From the NCBI GenBank assembly GCA_005800405.1, contig SYFN01000038.1:1-8689 (forward strand): 8,689 nt of DNA. The letters run 5' to 3'. Both the position numbers and the translations under genes were made by a program. The notes beneath the pieces were generated by a model, which was given only the letters and a program-made list of their open reading frames with translations, ran no database searches and was not told the origin of the DNA. The DNA is from Burkholderiales bacterium. GTDB taxonomy: Bacteria; Pseudomonadota; Gammaproteobacteria; Burkholderiales; Burkholderiaceae_D. Below are positions 1 through 6,526 of the stretch, one piece after another (position 1 is the stretch's first letter; each line of letters begins with the position of its first letter).

Positions 1-316
1 AAATGACGGCTACCTTGTCCTTGGTTAAAAGTTGCTTGGTTTTTTCGGCAAAAAACGGCCAATTCGAGGCTGGGTCGACGACTACCGGCTCCAGTTTTTT
101 CTCGAGCACGCCGCCCTTGGCATTGATCTCGTCAATCGCCATGAGCACAGTATCTTTGAGGACGGTTTCGGAAATTGCCATGGTTCCGGAGAGGCTATGC
201 ACGACACCCACTTTGATGGTGTCTGCAGCAAATACGGATGACGTGAAGGAGGTACCGGCGGCGGCCAGTACCATGGTCGCTGCCAGCGTTTTCAGGTGAG
301 TACGGCGATTTATCAT
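1..316 (-). CDS. urtA: Urea ABC transporter substrate-binding protein UrtA (N-terminal part, cut by window edge)
   Basis: UrtA is the periplasmic urea-binding component of the UrtABCDE high-affinity urea importer. Only the first 105 codons are present; the rest lies beyond position 1. The mature N-terminus has the typical UrtA pattern: [19 protein letters not shown], then [20 protein letters not shown] and [20 protein letters not shown]. It is preceded by a signal peptide of about 30 residues with a twin arginine and following Leu-Lys (NRRTHLK), a hydrophobic core and a VFA-ADT cleavage site. This suggests Tat export, as seen in other UrtA proteins, although the Phe of the Tat consensus is replaced by His. 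The ATG at 314-316 is supported by GGAG at 326-329, 9 nt upstream. A consensus sigma-54 promoter lies about 60 nt upstream, which fits nitrogen control. The rest of the urt operon would be expected to the left. Family assignment is firm; a related amide- or branched-chain-amino-acid-binding protein is much less likely. Confidence 0.92.
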   Translation of the reverse strand, partial: MINRRTHLKTLAATMVLAAAGTSFTSSVFAADTIKVGVVHSLSGTMAISETVLKDTVLMAIDEINAKGGVLEKKLEPVVVDPASNWPFFAEKTKQLLTKDKVAVI

Positions 317-600
317 CTCTGTGATCTCCAGGAGGTAACAACATCGTTGAGGGAAAGGGCTCAACTTTCTCGTGAGCAATCACCGTGCCAGACTACCGAA
401 AACCCTGAAAAATGCCGCGGCCGGAATAGATTTGCGTCTAGGCGCCGCTGCGGTAACTACTAGGCTGGATCCAAGTGCTCGGTTCCGACGCGCCCCATTC
501 TGGTTAGATCCACACCGGTTCAGAGCGAGATGAAGAGGGTCCGCACTAATCGGAGACGGCGTGGCTGCCTCCTCTATGCAAGGAGTACCCAAAATGACAA
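317..600. other. Gene-free leader and control region of urtA
   Basis: This stretch between the desaturase terminator and urtA carries no convincing gene. It holds the sigma-54 promoter (375-390) and the urtA ribosome binding site (326-329). Further upstream are two related sequences in direct orientation: a GATCCAAGTG...GGTTCCGA element beginning near 469 and a GATCCACACC-GGTTCAGA element beginning near 508, about 40 bp apart. They lie some 80-150 bp upstream of the sigma-54 site, where enhancer sites normally sit, but they do not match NtrC half-sites, so their role is unknown. Confidence 0.5.
375..390 (-). promoter_or_regulatory. Sigma-54 (RpoN) promoter of urtA
   Basis: Read on the minus strand, the site is TGGCACG-GTGA-TTGCT, which matches the RpoN consensus TGGCACG-N4-TTGCW at every defined position. 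The -24 GG (388-389) and -12 GC (376-377) are separated by exactly 10 nt. It would start transcription near position 364, giving a leader of about 48 nt before the urtA ATG at 316. Sigma-54 promoters need an enhancer-binding activator. NtrC is the expected one for urea uptake, but I could not find a clear NtrC palindrome in the roughly 200 bp upstream. Confidence 0.88.
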
Positions 601-624
601 GCCCCGCAGTTTTCACTGAGGGGC
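601..624 (-). terminator. Hairpin terminator after the desaturase gene (possibly bidirectional)
   Basis: Positions 601-610 pair with 615-624 to give a 10-bp stem with one mismatch (GCCCC and CAGT arms). On the minus strand the loop is GAAA, a GNRA-type tetraloop. The stem begins about 21 nt after the desaturase stop codon at 646-648. The minus-strand tail is only moderately T-rich (TTGTCATTTT). On the plus strand the stem is followed by CTTTTT, so it may also stop antisense transcription. It separates the desaturase unit from the urtA promoter region. Confidence 0.7.
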
Positions 625-645
625 CTTTTTACGGTGAACTTACGC

Positions 646-1854
646 CTATGCGTAACTACGCAGACGGAATGAAAATTCCTGCAACGACCGTATCCCGGAC
701 GATTCGGCCCGGGCACACCAATCACGCAATTGCTGGAGAAGCTGATCGCTGCTGGCATGTGAACGTTCCCAGAGGCCGGAGAGTTCAACTCGCATTTCGT
801 GCATGGTCTTGAGTGCATTGCTGTGCTTGAACACCTCAGACAGTTGCTGTTGCTGCTGTTGATGCAAACTGGCGGGTTCGCGCTGCATTAGCTTGCGCGA
901 GGACTTCAGAAAACTGGATTCAAGCTGGGATTTCTCGCGAATCTGCGCGAGCTCATCGCGCCATGCGCGACGTATCGAGCTTGCATAAGTGGCCATCACG
1001 TCATAGCGGTTAGCGACGATGGATTGCAGGGTATCGAGGTCGCACACCATTTTCTTGGGATCGAAACGCGGTTCTGGAGCGACCTTCTTCACCTTGGCCA
1101 GACCGAGAAAAGACAGTAGGGAGATGTATAGCCAGCCGATATCAAACTCGAACCACTTGGCCGACAACTTCGCCGATGTGCCAAAGGTATGATGATTGTT
1201 ATGCAACTCCTCACCACCAATCAGAATGCCGAGCGGAGTGATGTTGGTCGACGCGTCCTTGCAGTCGTAATTGCGGTAACCCCAGAAGTGACCGATACCG
1301 TTGATAACACCCGCAGCAGTCACAGGAATCCACGCCATCTGAATAGCCCAGACAGTCAGGCCCAGTACACCGAATAGCATCAGATTGATCACAAGCATCA
1401 AGGAGACGCCCAACGCTGAGTGTTTTGAGTAGAGGTTCCGCTCGATCCAGTCATCTGGCGTGCCATGACCGTACTTCTCCATCGTTTCCCAGTTCTTCGC
1501 TTCCATGCGATAAAGCTCTGCACCCTCGAACAGTACTTTCTCGATACCCAGTGCGACTGGGCTGTGCGGGTCTTCGACAGTCTCGCATTTCGCGTGATGC
1601 TTGCGGTGAATAGCCGCCCACTCCTTGGTGACCATGCCCGTGGTCATCCACAACCAGAAGCGAAAGAGGTGACTGGGAATGGCGTGCAGTTCGAGCGCGC
1701 GGTGCGCCTGACAGCGATGCAAGAAGATGGTGACTGCGGCGATGGTCACATGAGTGACAGCCAGCGTGAACAGCAGTATTTGCAAGCCAGATGAATGCGT
1801 GAGGCCATTCATCAAAACGTCGAGAACAGCATCCATCACGGGATTTGAGCTCAT
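646..1854 (-). CDS. Membrane fatty-acid (acyl-CoA/acyl-lipid delta-9) desaturase, DesA/DesB type
   Basis: A diiron integral-membrane desaturase that inserts a cis double bond into saturated acyl chains to adjust membrane fluidity. The 402-residue product has all three histidine boxes: HRCQAH (46-51), HRKHH (83-87) and HNNHH (218-222), plus His189 in GHFWGYRN. Hydrophobic segments lie around 25-46, 62-75, 148-170 and 172-186. The C-terminal third (about 290-402) is polar and probably helical or coiled, with a run of six Gln (332-337), and ends LQEFSFRLRSYA. This tail is usual for proteobacterial DesA/DesB proteins of about 390-400 residues. I chose the ATG at 1852-1854 because TGGAG stands 5 nt upstream and a TATAAT box at 1920-1925 would put transcription start almost on top of the alternative ATG at 1903-1905, which lacks a ribosome binding site. 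The sequence does not settle acyl-CoA versus phospholipid substrate. Confidence 0.9.
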   Translation of the reverse strand: MSSNPVMDAVLDVLMNGLTHSSGLQILLFTLAVTHVTIAAVTIFLHRCQAHRALELHAIPSHLFRFWLWMTTGMVTKEWAAIHRKHHAKCETVEDPHSPVALGIEKVLFEGAELYRMEAKNWETMEKYGHGTPDDWIERNLYSKHSALGVSLMLVINLMLFGVLGLTVWAIQMAWIPVTAAGVINGIGHFWGYRNYDCKDASTNITPLGILIGGEELHNNHHTFGTSAKLSAKWFEFDIGWLYISLLSFLGLAKVKKVAPEPRFDPKKMVCDLDTLQSIVANRYDVMATYASSIRRAWRDELAQIREKSQLESSFLKSSRKLMQREPASLHQQQQQQLSEVFKHSNALKTMHEMRVELSGLWERSHASSDQLLQQLRDWCARAESSGIRSLQEFSFRLRSYA

Positions 1855-1919
1855 TGTTTCTCCAAAATTACCCGGGCGTTCAGGCAGTCCCTTACGGATA
1901 TCCATTGTTGCAGCCCATC

Positions 1920-1956
1920 ATTATATTGTACGTGCTTTTGGTGATCTCAGGCCTGA
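1920..1956 (-). promoter_or_regulatory. Promoter of the desaturase gene with an overlapping palindrome
   Basis: On the minus strand a perfect TATAAT box lies at 1920-1925. The -35 element is poor: CTGAGA (1945-1950), 4 of 6 matches, is 19 bp away. A perfect 10-bp palindrome, TCAGGCCTGA (1947-1956), overlaps both the -35 region and the TGA stop of the upstream channel gene at 1947-1949. A weak -35 overlapped by a palindrome fits a regulated promoter, and bacterial desaturase genes are often controlled by TetR-family fatty-acid sensors. The palindrome does not match the DesT or FabR operators I know. The -10 call is good; the operator is inference. Confidence 0.6.
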
Positions 1957-3290
1957 TTTTTACCCACATCCGCAGATAAAGGCTTATAAATCAATGACTT
2001 GTCATTCCCACGTTTCACTGATGATTCAGCCTTTGCCTGGCTTGGGAAGCGGACCCCGTACTGCTGGCACAGGCGCCAGAACTCGAAATTCACCTCAGAG
2101 CGCACATTGCCCGTGCCGTATTGAGGATCAGCTATCCAGAAACCAGCCTCCAGCTCCATGCCCTCAGCGGTAAACCGCGCCAGCGTCGCTGTCGGCGAGG
2201 GGCTTGTTAGAATTCGGGGAATCCGCTGCATTGCCGCCGCCATGCCGGGCAGCAGCGCCTCGAGGTCCGTCTCGGGAGCGACCACCATCGTGGTGGCCAA
2301 ACGCAGCTGACGGTCGCTCCGAGTGAGATTCTGTACTGGCGAGGACACCAGCATTTCGTTAGGGATCGCCGCTGCGGCGCCATCTGACGATTTGATCAAG
2401 GTATAACGCGTATTGATTTCAGCGACCTCGCCGCTGAAACGATCAAGATGGACGATGTCGCCAATCGACAAGCTGCGCTCGAGAAGAATGACAAATCCGG
2501 ACACATAACTGCTCACCAGCTTCTGCAAGCCAAGGCCAATACCCACACCAAGGGCACCACCAAAAACCGAGAGCACGGTCAGATCGATGCCCACAATTGA
2601 CAGGCTGACTAAAAGGGCAACCAGTATCAACGAAGCTCTTGCAACGCGTGCCATGACGGCACGCAGCGAGGAATGCATCGTGTCAAGATGCATGAGGCGC
2701 TGCTCGAGCGCGCTGGCAGCCCACATGGCTAGTATCAGCGTGATGAATACCCACATCAGCGCCTGAAAGATCACGATCAGTGGCTCTCGATGGTGACCCA
2801 GTGGGATGGTTGTCTCCTCAAGATACTTCACAAATTCGGGCCAGAGACCGGTGATGTAGAGCGCAAGTCCACTCCAGACAAGCACAGCAAAGCTTTGCTC
2901 GAATACCTGAAGAAAAACGCCGACACGACCTTCTTTTGCAAATGCCTTGCGAAGCAGAAAAAATCCCGAGCGAATAAGAAGAAACGACAGCAAGAGCGGT
3001 AGCGCGGTAAGCAGCAGACCAGCATGCTGCCAACGCCCCATCACCCAGGCGGCTGATGCCATCAGAACGACGATCAGTAAGGGTGTCAGTACGACCTGAA
3101 AGCTGTCGACGGGCGCCTGAAAAATACCGTGATGCTCATGACGTGCCGAGAATTTTTTCATTAACTGCTGTGACAGCAACCAACCGGCCAAAACGCAGCC
3201 ACTCAAAACCAGTACCTGCAACAACAGATCCGGACGATCGAGCTCAACCTGCAGGTCGACCCAGAGGGGATTTGCTGTCATCGTACTCAT
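1947..3290 (-). CDS. MscS-family mechanosensitive ion channel
   Basis: A small-conductance mechanosensitive channel homologue of 447 residues, longer than E. coli MscS (286) because of extra N-terminal membrane helices. Hydrophobic segments appear at about 22-40, 64-84, 90-112, 126-148, 170-192 and 217-235. They are followed by the glycine/alanine-rich pore helix at 238-268 (FGGALGVGIGLGLQKLVSSY). The beta domain starts at about 270 with ERSLSIGDIV and GEVAEINTRYTLIKSSDG and continues to IPNEMLVSSPVQNLT (309-323). An alpha/beta cytoplasmic domain extends to about 415 (VRSEVNFEFWRLCQQYGVRFPS). Such channels open under membrane tension to release solutes during osmotic downshock; a more specific ion or regulatory role cannot be read here. 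The ATG at 3288-3290 overlaps the TGA of the PLD gene in ATGA, suggesting translational coupling. An in-frame ATG at 3279-3281 is an alternative start. The last 30 residues are polar and variable. Confidence 0.92.
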   Translation of the reverse strand: MSTMTANPLWVDLQVELDRPDLLLQVLVLSGCVLAGWLLSQQLMKKFSARHEHHGIFQAPVDSFQVVLTPLLIVVLMASAAWVMGRWQHAGLLLTALPLLLSFLLIRSGFFLLRKAFAKEGRVGVFLQVFEQSFAVLVWSGLALYITGLWPEFVKYLEETTIPLGHHREPLIVIFQALMWVFITLILAMWAASALEQRLMHLDTMHSSLRAVMARVARASLILVALLVSLSIVGIDLTVLSVFGGALGVGIGLGLQKLVSSYVSGFVILLERSLSIGDIVHLDRFSGEVAEINTRYTLIKSSDGAAAAIPNEMLVSSPVQNLTRSDRQLRLATTMVVAPETDLEALLPGMAAAMQRIPRILTSPSPTATLARFTAEGMELEAGFWIADPQYGTGNVRSEVNFEFWRLCQQYGVRFPSQAKAESSVKRGNDKSLIYKPLSADVGKNQA

Positions 3291-3871
3291 TGGGAACCTG
3301 CAGGTCTGAGCGCGATAGCATCAGTGCGATGATGTTCCCAGTTCTGTCTGAACCTGCGTGCCAACGCGAGGTTGCCGCGAATAAGAAAAAGATTTTCAGC
3401 ATTCATGCGCTGTGCACTCCAGGTGAAGTTATAGCTACCAGTGACGATCACTACATCCTGCGTACAATCGTCGATAACCATGATTTTATTGTGCGCATTG
3501 CGATAACGCGTCTCCAGCCATACGGGTATGCCTTTCTCTGCCAGAGATACCAGCAGGGACGCCGGATTGTCTTCATGCTGATGGGCATCGGCAAGTACAC
3601 TGACATTCAGCCCACGCTGTTTTACCACAACCAGGCTATTGGCGGTAGCACGACTGGTCAACACATACGCTTGTACTAATATCTCCCGCTGCGCTCGCGC
3701 CAAGGTCTCAAGCACGAGTGATTCTGCATGATCCCGAGGTGTGAAAGCCACTTGCACCGTGCCCTGCGAAGGGGTCACGGGAACAGGCTCGCCATGCACA
3801 TTGTTTAGCTTGACGAAAGCCAGCAATGCGGCGACACCTAAACAAACGCGATAACGCTTCGCCCAGTGCAT
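3287..3871 (-). CDS. Exported phospholipase D/Nuc-like protein with a single HKD motif
   Basis: A 194-residue member of the phospholipase D superfamily with one catalytic motif, like the Nuc endonuclease subgroup, which forms its active site by dimerisation. The motif reads H127-N-K129-IMVI-D134, then G145-S146-Y-N-F-T. The spacing from Asp134 to Gly145 is 10 residues instead of the usual 6, so four extra residues (around CTQD) sit in the turn. A downstream acidic/asparagine element (MNAENLFLI, 156-164) also fits the family. Residues 6-26 form a signal peptide (positive start, LGVAALLAF core), so the protein is probably periplasmic. The gene starts 2 nt after the rsmB stop and overlaps the channel gene by 4 nt. 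Substrate is open: nucleic acid as in Nuc, or phospholipid as in periplasmic cardiolipin-active relatives. No strong ribosome binding site is visible, which fits coupling to rsmB translation. Confidence 0.88.
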   Translation of the reverse strand: MHWAKRYRVCLGVAALLAFVKLNNVHGEPVPVTPSQGTVQVAFTPRDHAESLVLETLARAQREILVQAYVLTSRATANSLVVVKQRGLNVSVLADAHQHEDNPASLLVSLAEKGIPVWLETRYRNAHNKIMVIDDCTQDVVIVTGSYNFTWSAQRMNAENLFLIRGNLALARRFRQNWEHHRTDAIALRPAGSQ

Positions 3872-3873
3872 TG

Positions 3874-5130
3874 TTATTTCGCCAGCTCCAGAGCCGCTGC
3901 AAAAAAACCATCGGTCTGATGCCGATGCGGCATGAGCTTCAGATAATCCCCCATGACCAGTTCGATTTTCTGTTCTGCGAGTAGGTGCGACATCGGACGC
4001 AGTGTGTAGGACGGATGCTTTTTGAGGAACTGTTCGACGATATGTTCGTTTTCCTCCACCAGCAAACTGCAGGTGGCGTAAACGAGGAGGCCACCTGGCT
4101 TGATCAAGCGGGCTGCACCCTCGAGTATTGATAACTGCTTGGCATTGAGCTCATCAACACCTGCGGCTGTCTGTCGCCACTTCACGTCAGGATTGCGACG
4201 CAAAGTACCAAAACCGCTACAGGGTGCGTCCACCAGTACACGATCAATCTTGCCTGCCAGACGTTTGATCTTTGCGTCATTCTCGTGCGCGATCAGGATC
4301 GGGTGGACATTCGAGAGCCCGCTACGCGCGAGCCGCGGCTTGAGCCGCGCGAGACGTTTCTCGGAGACATCGAACGCATACAGCCGGCCCGTATTTCGCA
4401 TTTGGGCCCCCAGTGCCAGTGTCTTTCCACCTGCACCCGCACAAAAATCCACCACCATCTCGCCCCGCTTCGCACCCAGAACCTGGGCCAGCAGCTGACT
4501 GCCCTCGTCCTGCACTTCAATCGCACCCTCTTTGAACAGCGGTATGTTTTGCAGTGCAGGTTTTTTTGTCAGTCGAAGTCCCAAGGGCGCAAACGGTGTA
4601 GGTTCGGCGGTAATACCCGCTTCGGTCAGCGCCAAGATCCCTGCATCACGACTCGTCTTGAGCGTGTTCACGCGCAAATCCAGTGCTGCAGGTCGATTCA
4701 GTGAGGCTGCCACTTGCATGGCTTCCTCATTGCCCCATTGCCGAACAAACCGATCCAAGAGCCAGTCTGGCAAATTGGCCTGCATCGACGCCGGCAAGGT
4801 ACTGCGATCAACCGACATGACATGCGTAAGCCATTCGACTTCCTGCTCACTGAGACCGGGCAATGCATCCATGCCTGCCACGTCAGCCAGGCCCAGTAAA
4901 GCCATGCGGCGCATCAGAGGCCCACTGCCTGACTCTGCAAAATTCGTATACACCAGACGATGACGCAGCAGCGCGTAAATTGCCTCGGCAATCATGCCGC
5001 GCTCACGACCACCCAGACGCGGATGGTCGCGAAAATAACGCGACAACACGCTGTCGGCGGGCGCAGTAAAACGCAAGACATCGCGCAAAGCATCTTCGGT
5101 GTCGCCGATAACTGCGGGTGGAAATCTCAT
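3874..5130 (-). CDS. rsmB: RsmB/NOP-family 16S rRNA (cytosine-C5) methyltransferase
   Basis: A SAM-dependent RNA m5C methyltransferase of 418 residues; RsmB methylates C967 of 16S rRNA. The C-terminal catalytic domain starts near 145 (NRPAALDLRVNTLKTSRD). It holds SAM motif I DFCAGAGGK (228-236), motif IV DAPCSGFGTLRRNPD (301-315) with Cys304, and motif VI YATCSLLVEENE (351-362) with the catalytic Cys354. The N-terminal 140 residues form a helical, NusB-like region (RGMIAEAIYALLRHRL at 44-59) more divergent than in E. coli RsmB. This is common for betaproteobacterial members next to purN. The target nucleotide is therefore inferred, and another NOP-family rRNA position is possible. The start at 5128-5130 has a good AAGGA (5137-5141) 6 nt upstream. 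It follows purN after 102 nt and precedes the PLD gene by 2 nt. Confidence 0.88.
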   Translation of the reverse strand: MRFPPAVIGDTEDALRDVLRFTAPADSVLSRYFRDHPRLGGRERGMIAEAIYALLRHRLVYTNFAESGSGPLMRRMALLGLADVAGMDALPGLSEQEVEWLTHVMSVDRSTLPASMQANLPDWLLDRFVRQWGNEEAMQVAASLNRPAALDLRVNTLKTSRDAGILALTEAGITAEPTPFAPLGLRLTKKPALQNIPLFKEGAIEVQDEGSQLLAQVLGAKRGEMVVDFCAGAGGKTLALGAQMRNTGRLYAFDVSEKRLARLKPRLARSGLSNVHPILIAHENDAKIKRLAGKIDRVLVDAPCSGFGTLRRNPDVKWRQTAAGVDELNAKQLSILEGAARLIKPGGLLVYATCSLLVEENEHIVEQFLKKHPSYTLRPMSHLLAEQKIELVMGDYLKLMPHRHQTDGFFAAALELAK

Positions 5131-5149
5131 GAAAAATCCTTCAGGTTTG

Positions 5150-5165
5150 ACGCTCGCAAGAGCGT
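5150..5165 (-). promoter_or_regulatory. Perfect hairpin in the purN-rsmB gap
   Basis: ACGCTC-GCAA-GAGCGT is a perfect 6-bp inverted repeat with a 4-nt loop, lying between the purN stop (5233) and the rsmB ribosome binding site (5137-5141). On the minus strand it is not followed by a T-run, so it is not a usual intrinsic terminator. It could stabilise or process the purN-rsmB message, or modulate rsmB translation, since it ends 8 nt before the AAGGA. The rest of the 102-nt gap shows no clear promoter. Confidence 0.4.
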
Positions 5166-5232
5166 TCAGTAAGCAGAGGGTCAGGTATGTGTCGCCTATC
5201 GCCTCGGGCGGAACACAGGACTTGCATTCGCA

Positions 5233-5841
5233 TCAAGAGGAATGACGGACGACACGTCCCTCCGTGAGCACATACCGACCCTCAATAAAATCACGCACGG
5301 CGCGCGGGTAAATTCCATGTTCCTGCTCGAGCACACGGGCTGCCAGAGTGTCCTCGGTATCCGTATCTAGCACGGGCACTGCCGCTTGTTCGATGATGGG
5401 ACCATGATCCAGTTCAGGCGTCACAAAATGAACGGTGGCGCCATGAAACTTCACACCCGCCTCAAGTGCGCGTCGGTGTGTATCAAGACCGGGAAAACTC
5501 GGTAATAAAGATGGGTGTATGTTTAGTAGGCGACCGTGATAGCGCGTGACAAATGCCGGGGTCAGGATACGCAAAAATCCGGCGAGCACCACGAGATCCG
5601 GAGAATACTCATCAATCGCTGCCGACAATGCCTGATCGAACTGTGCTCGATCTGAATAAGCGACATGCTCGACCGCGCGCGCCGGAATGCCGGCTGTGCT
5701 CGCGGTCTCAAGTCCGGCTGCCTTGGCCTGGTTGCTGATAACAGCAACGACTTGCGCCGACCATTTTTCTGCCGCCGCGGCACGAAGAATTGCTTCCATG
5801 TTGCTGCCGCGGCCAGAAATCAGGATGACGATGCGTTTCAT
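5233..5841 (-). CDS. purN: Phosphoribosylglycinamide formyltransferase (GAR transformylase) PurN
   Basis: PurN transfers a formyl group from 10-formyltetrahydrofolate to GAR, the third step of de novo purine synthesis, in the cytoplasm. The 202-residue product has the N-terminal phosphate-binding segment ILISGRGSNMEAI (6-18), LAGFLRILTPAFV (86-98), the signature LLNIHPSLLPSFPG (105-118) with catalytic Asn107 and His109, HGATVHFV (133-140), and LDHGPI with catalytic Asp145. Length and motif spacing are normal (E. coli PurN has 212 residues). I placed the start at the ATG 5839-5841 because family members begin MK-IVILISG. The ATG at 5848-5850, three codons upstream, is possible, and neither has a clear ribosome binding site. 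The barstar-family gene ends about 40 nt upstream on the same strand, so the two may be cotranscribed. The gene continues into the rsmB-PLD-channel cluster. Confidence 0.95.
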   Translation of the reverse strand: MKRIVILISGRGSNMEAILRAAAAEKWSAQVVAVISNQAKAAGLETASTAGIPARAVEHVAYSDRAQFDQALSAAIDEYSPDLVVLAGFLRILTPAFVTRYHGRLLNIHPSLLPSFPGLDTHRRALEAGVKFHGATVHFVTPELDHGPIIEQAAVPVLDTDTEDTLAARVLEQEHGIYPRAVRDFIEGRYVLTEGRVVRHSS

Positions 5842-5880
5842 GGCGCACATTTTAACAGCGCATCATGCAAACGCCGGCGG

Positions 5881-6345
5881 CTACTGGAACGAAAAGAACA
5901 CGCGGAAGGGGATTTTTTTCTCCGCCCAGAAATCGGCAGCATCTTGAAAAACATCCAACAGGTTTTCGCGGGCTTCCTTGTCGAATTTCTGGGTATTCGG
6001 TAATTGCTCTAGCACTACGAGGAATCCTGGCTGCTCCCCCGCCTTGTGGAAGATATTGGTGAGGCAATCTCTCAGCGCGTCATAATTTTTGCCGTAAGGC
6101 TTGGGTAAATGAAATGCTTCGGCAATCGAGACCAGCACCTGCTGACGAGTAAGTGCCTGTGCACAATTCGCGTAAAGAAAGTGTTGCTCAAGACGGATGG
6201 CCTCCGACTGCAGTTCGGTGACGCGGAAAGCCCGAATGGATTGCACCACATTGACAGGAACCGCGCGCAGCAAGCCGCCGCCTGTCGTGTGTTCCTGGCT
6301 CTCATCGTCGCGCTGATGGTGCGCGCTGAGCATGTAAATATTCAC
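5881..6345 (-). CDS. Barstar-family protein (barnase-inhibitor fold), no ribonuclease partner visible
   Basis: A 154-residue protein whose C-terminal 90 residues match the barstar fold. The diagnostic motif is PKPYGKNYDALRDCLTN (81-97), corresponding to the barstar helix that plugs the barnase active site. Asp89 and Asp93 align with barstar Asp35 and Asp39, while Pro83 and Arg92 replace Tyr29 and Trp38; Asp135 stands near Glu76. The acidic contacts are kept but the aromatic ones are not, so the partner may not be a barnase. About 45 residues precede the domain (VVQSIRAFRV at 33-42), as in other betaproteobacterial members I know. No RNase or toxin gene lies beside it. The start is uncertain: GTG at 6343-6345 is the longest and ATG at 6331-6333 is also possible; neither has a ribosome binding site. 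A terminator-like hairpin ends 16 nt upstream of the GTG. Fold assignment is good; function is unknown. Confidence 0.83.
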   Translation of the reverse strand: MNIYMLSAHHQRDDESQEHTTGGGLLRAVPVNVVQSIRAFRVTELQSEAIRLEQHFLYANCAQALTRQQVLVSIAEAFHLPKPYGKNYDALRDCLTNIFHKAGEQPGFLVVLEQLPNTQKFDKEARENLLDVFQDAADFWAEKKIPFRVFFSFQ

Positions 6346-6361
6346 GGTCGTGTTGAAACAG

Positions 6362-6411
6362 AAAAAAACGCGCGCAACTCAAAAAATTTATATTTTTACA
6401 AGGGTTGCGCG
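6362..6411 (-). terminator. Strong intrinsic-terminator-like hairpin directly upstream of the barstar gene
   Basis: On the minus strand, CGCGCAAC (6404-6411) pairs perfectly with GTTGCGCG (6371-6378). An inner AAAAAT/ATTTTT pairing extends the hairpin. After 2 nt comes a run of seven T (6362-6368). This is the normal form of a rho-independent terminator for minus-strand transcription. It lies about 290 nt after the patatin stop and 16 nt before the barstar GTG. It either ends a long patatin 3' tail or a small RNA, or acts as an attenuator in the barstar leader. On the plus strand there is no T-run after the stem. Confidence 0.72.
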
Positions 6412-6526
6412 TATCGCAGTCGTTTGAACGTGCCCCAAAGATGCAGACAAGTTCAACGAATGATGATCGGCAATTTGAGATGATACTCGCCCTTTGGTTC
6501 CGGCAAAACCCCTGAGCAAGATTTTA

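Noticed and set aside
594..812. Plus-strand ORF of 72 codons with a good AGGAG before its ATG
   Set aside because: It crosses the terminator hairpin and runs antisense through the desaturase C-terminus, and the product resembles no known family. The ribosome-binding-like sequence is probably chance.
842..865. Gln-codon run in the desaturase as a phase-variable microsatellite
   Set aside because: CAA and CAG codons alternate irregularly, so there is no pure repeat long enough to slip, and a 3-bp unit would not shift the frame.
1855..1905. Longer desaturase start at the ATG 1903-1905
   Set aside because: It has no ribosome binding site and lies within about 10 nt of the transcription start predicted from the TATAAT box, while the internal ATG at 1852-1854 has TGGAG at ideal spacing.
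3056..3679. Plus-strand ORF of 207 codons over the channel and PLD genes
   Set aside because: It is antisense to two genes with clear family motifs and has no recognisable domain of its own.
5197..5214. GCC-rich CGCC/GGCG short inverted repeat in the purN-rsmB gap
   Set aside because: The stem is only 4 bp with a 3-nt loop and no T-run, which is expected by chance in GC-rich sequence.
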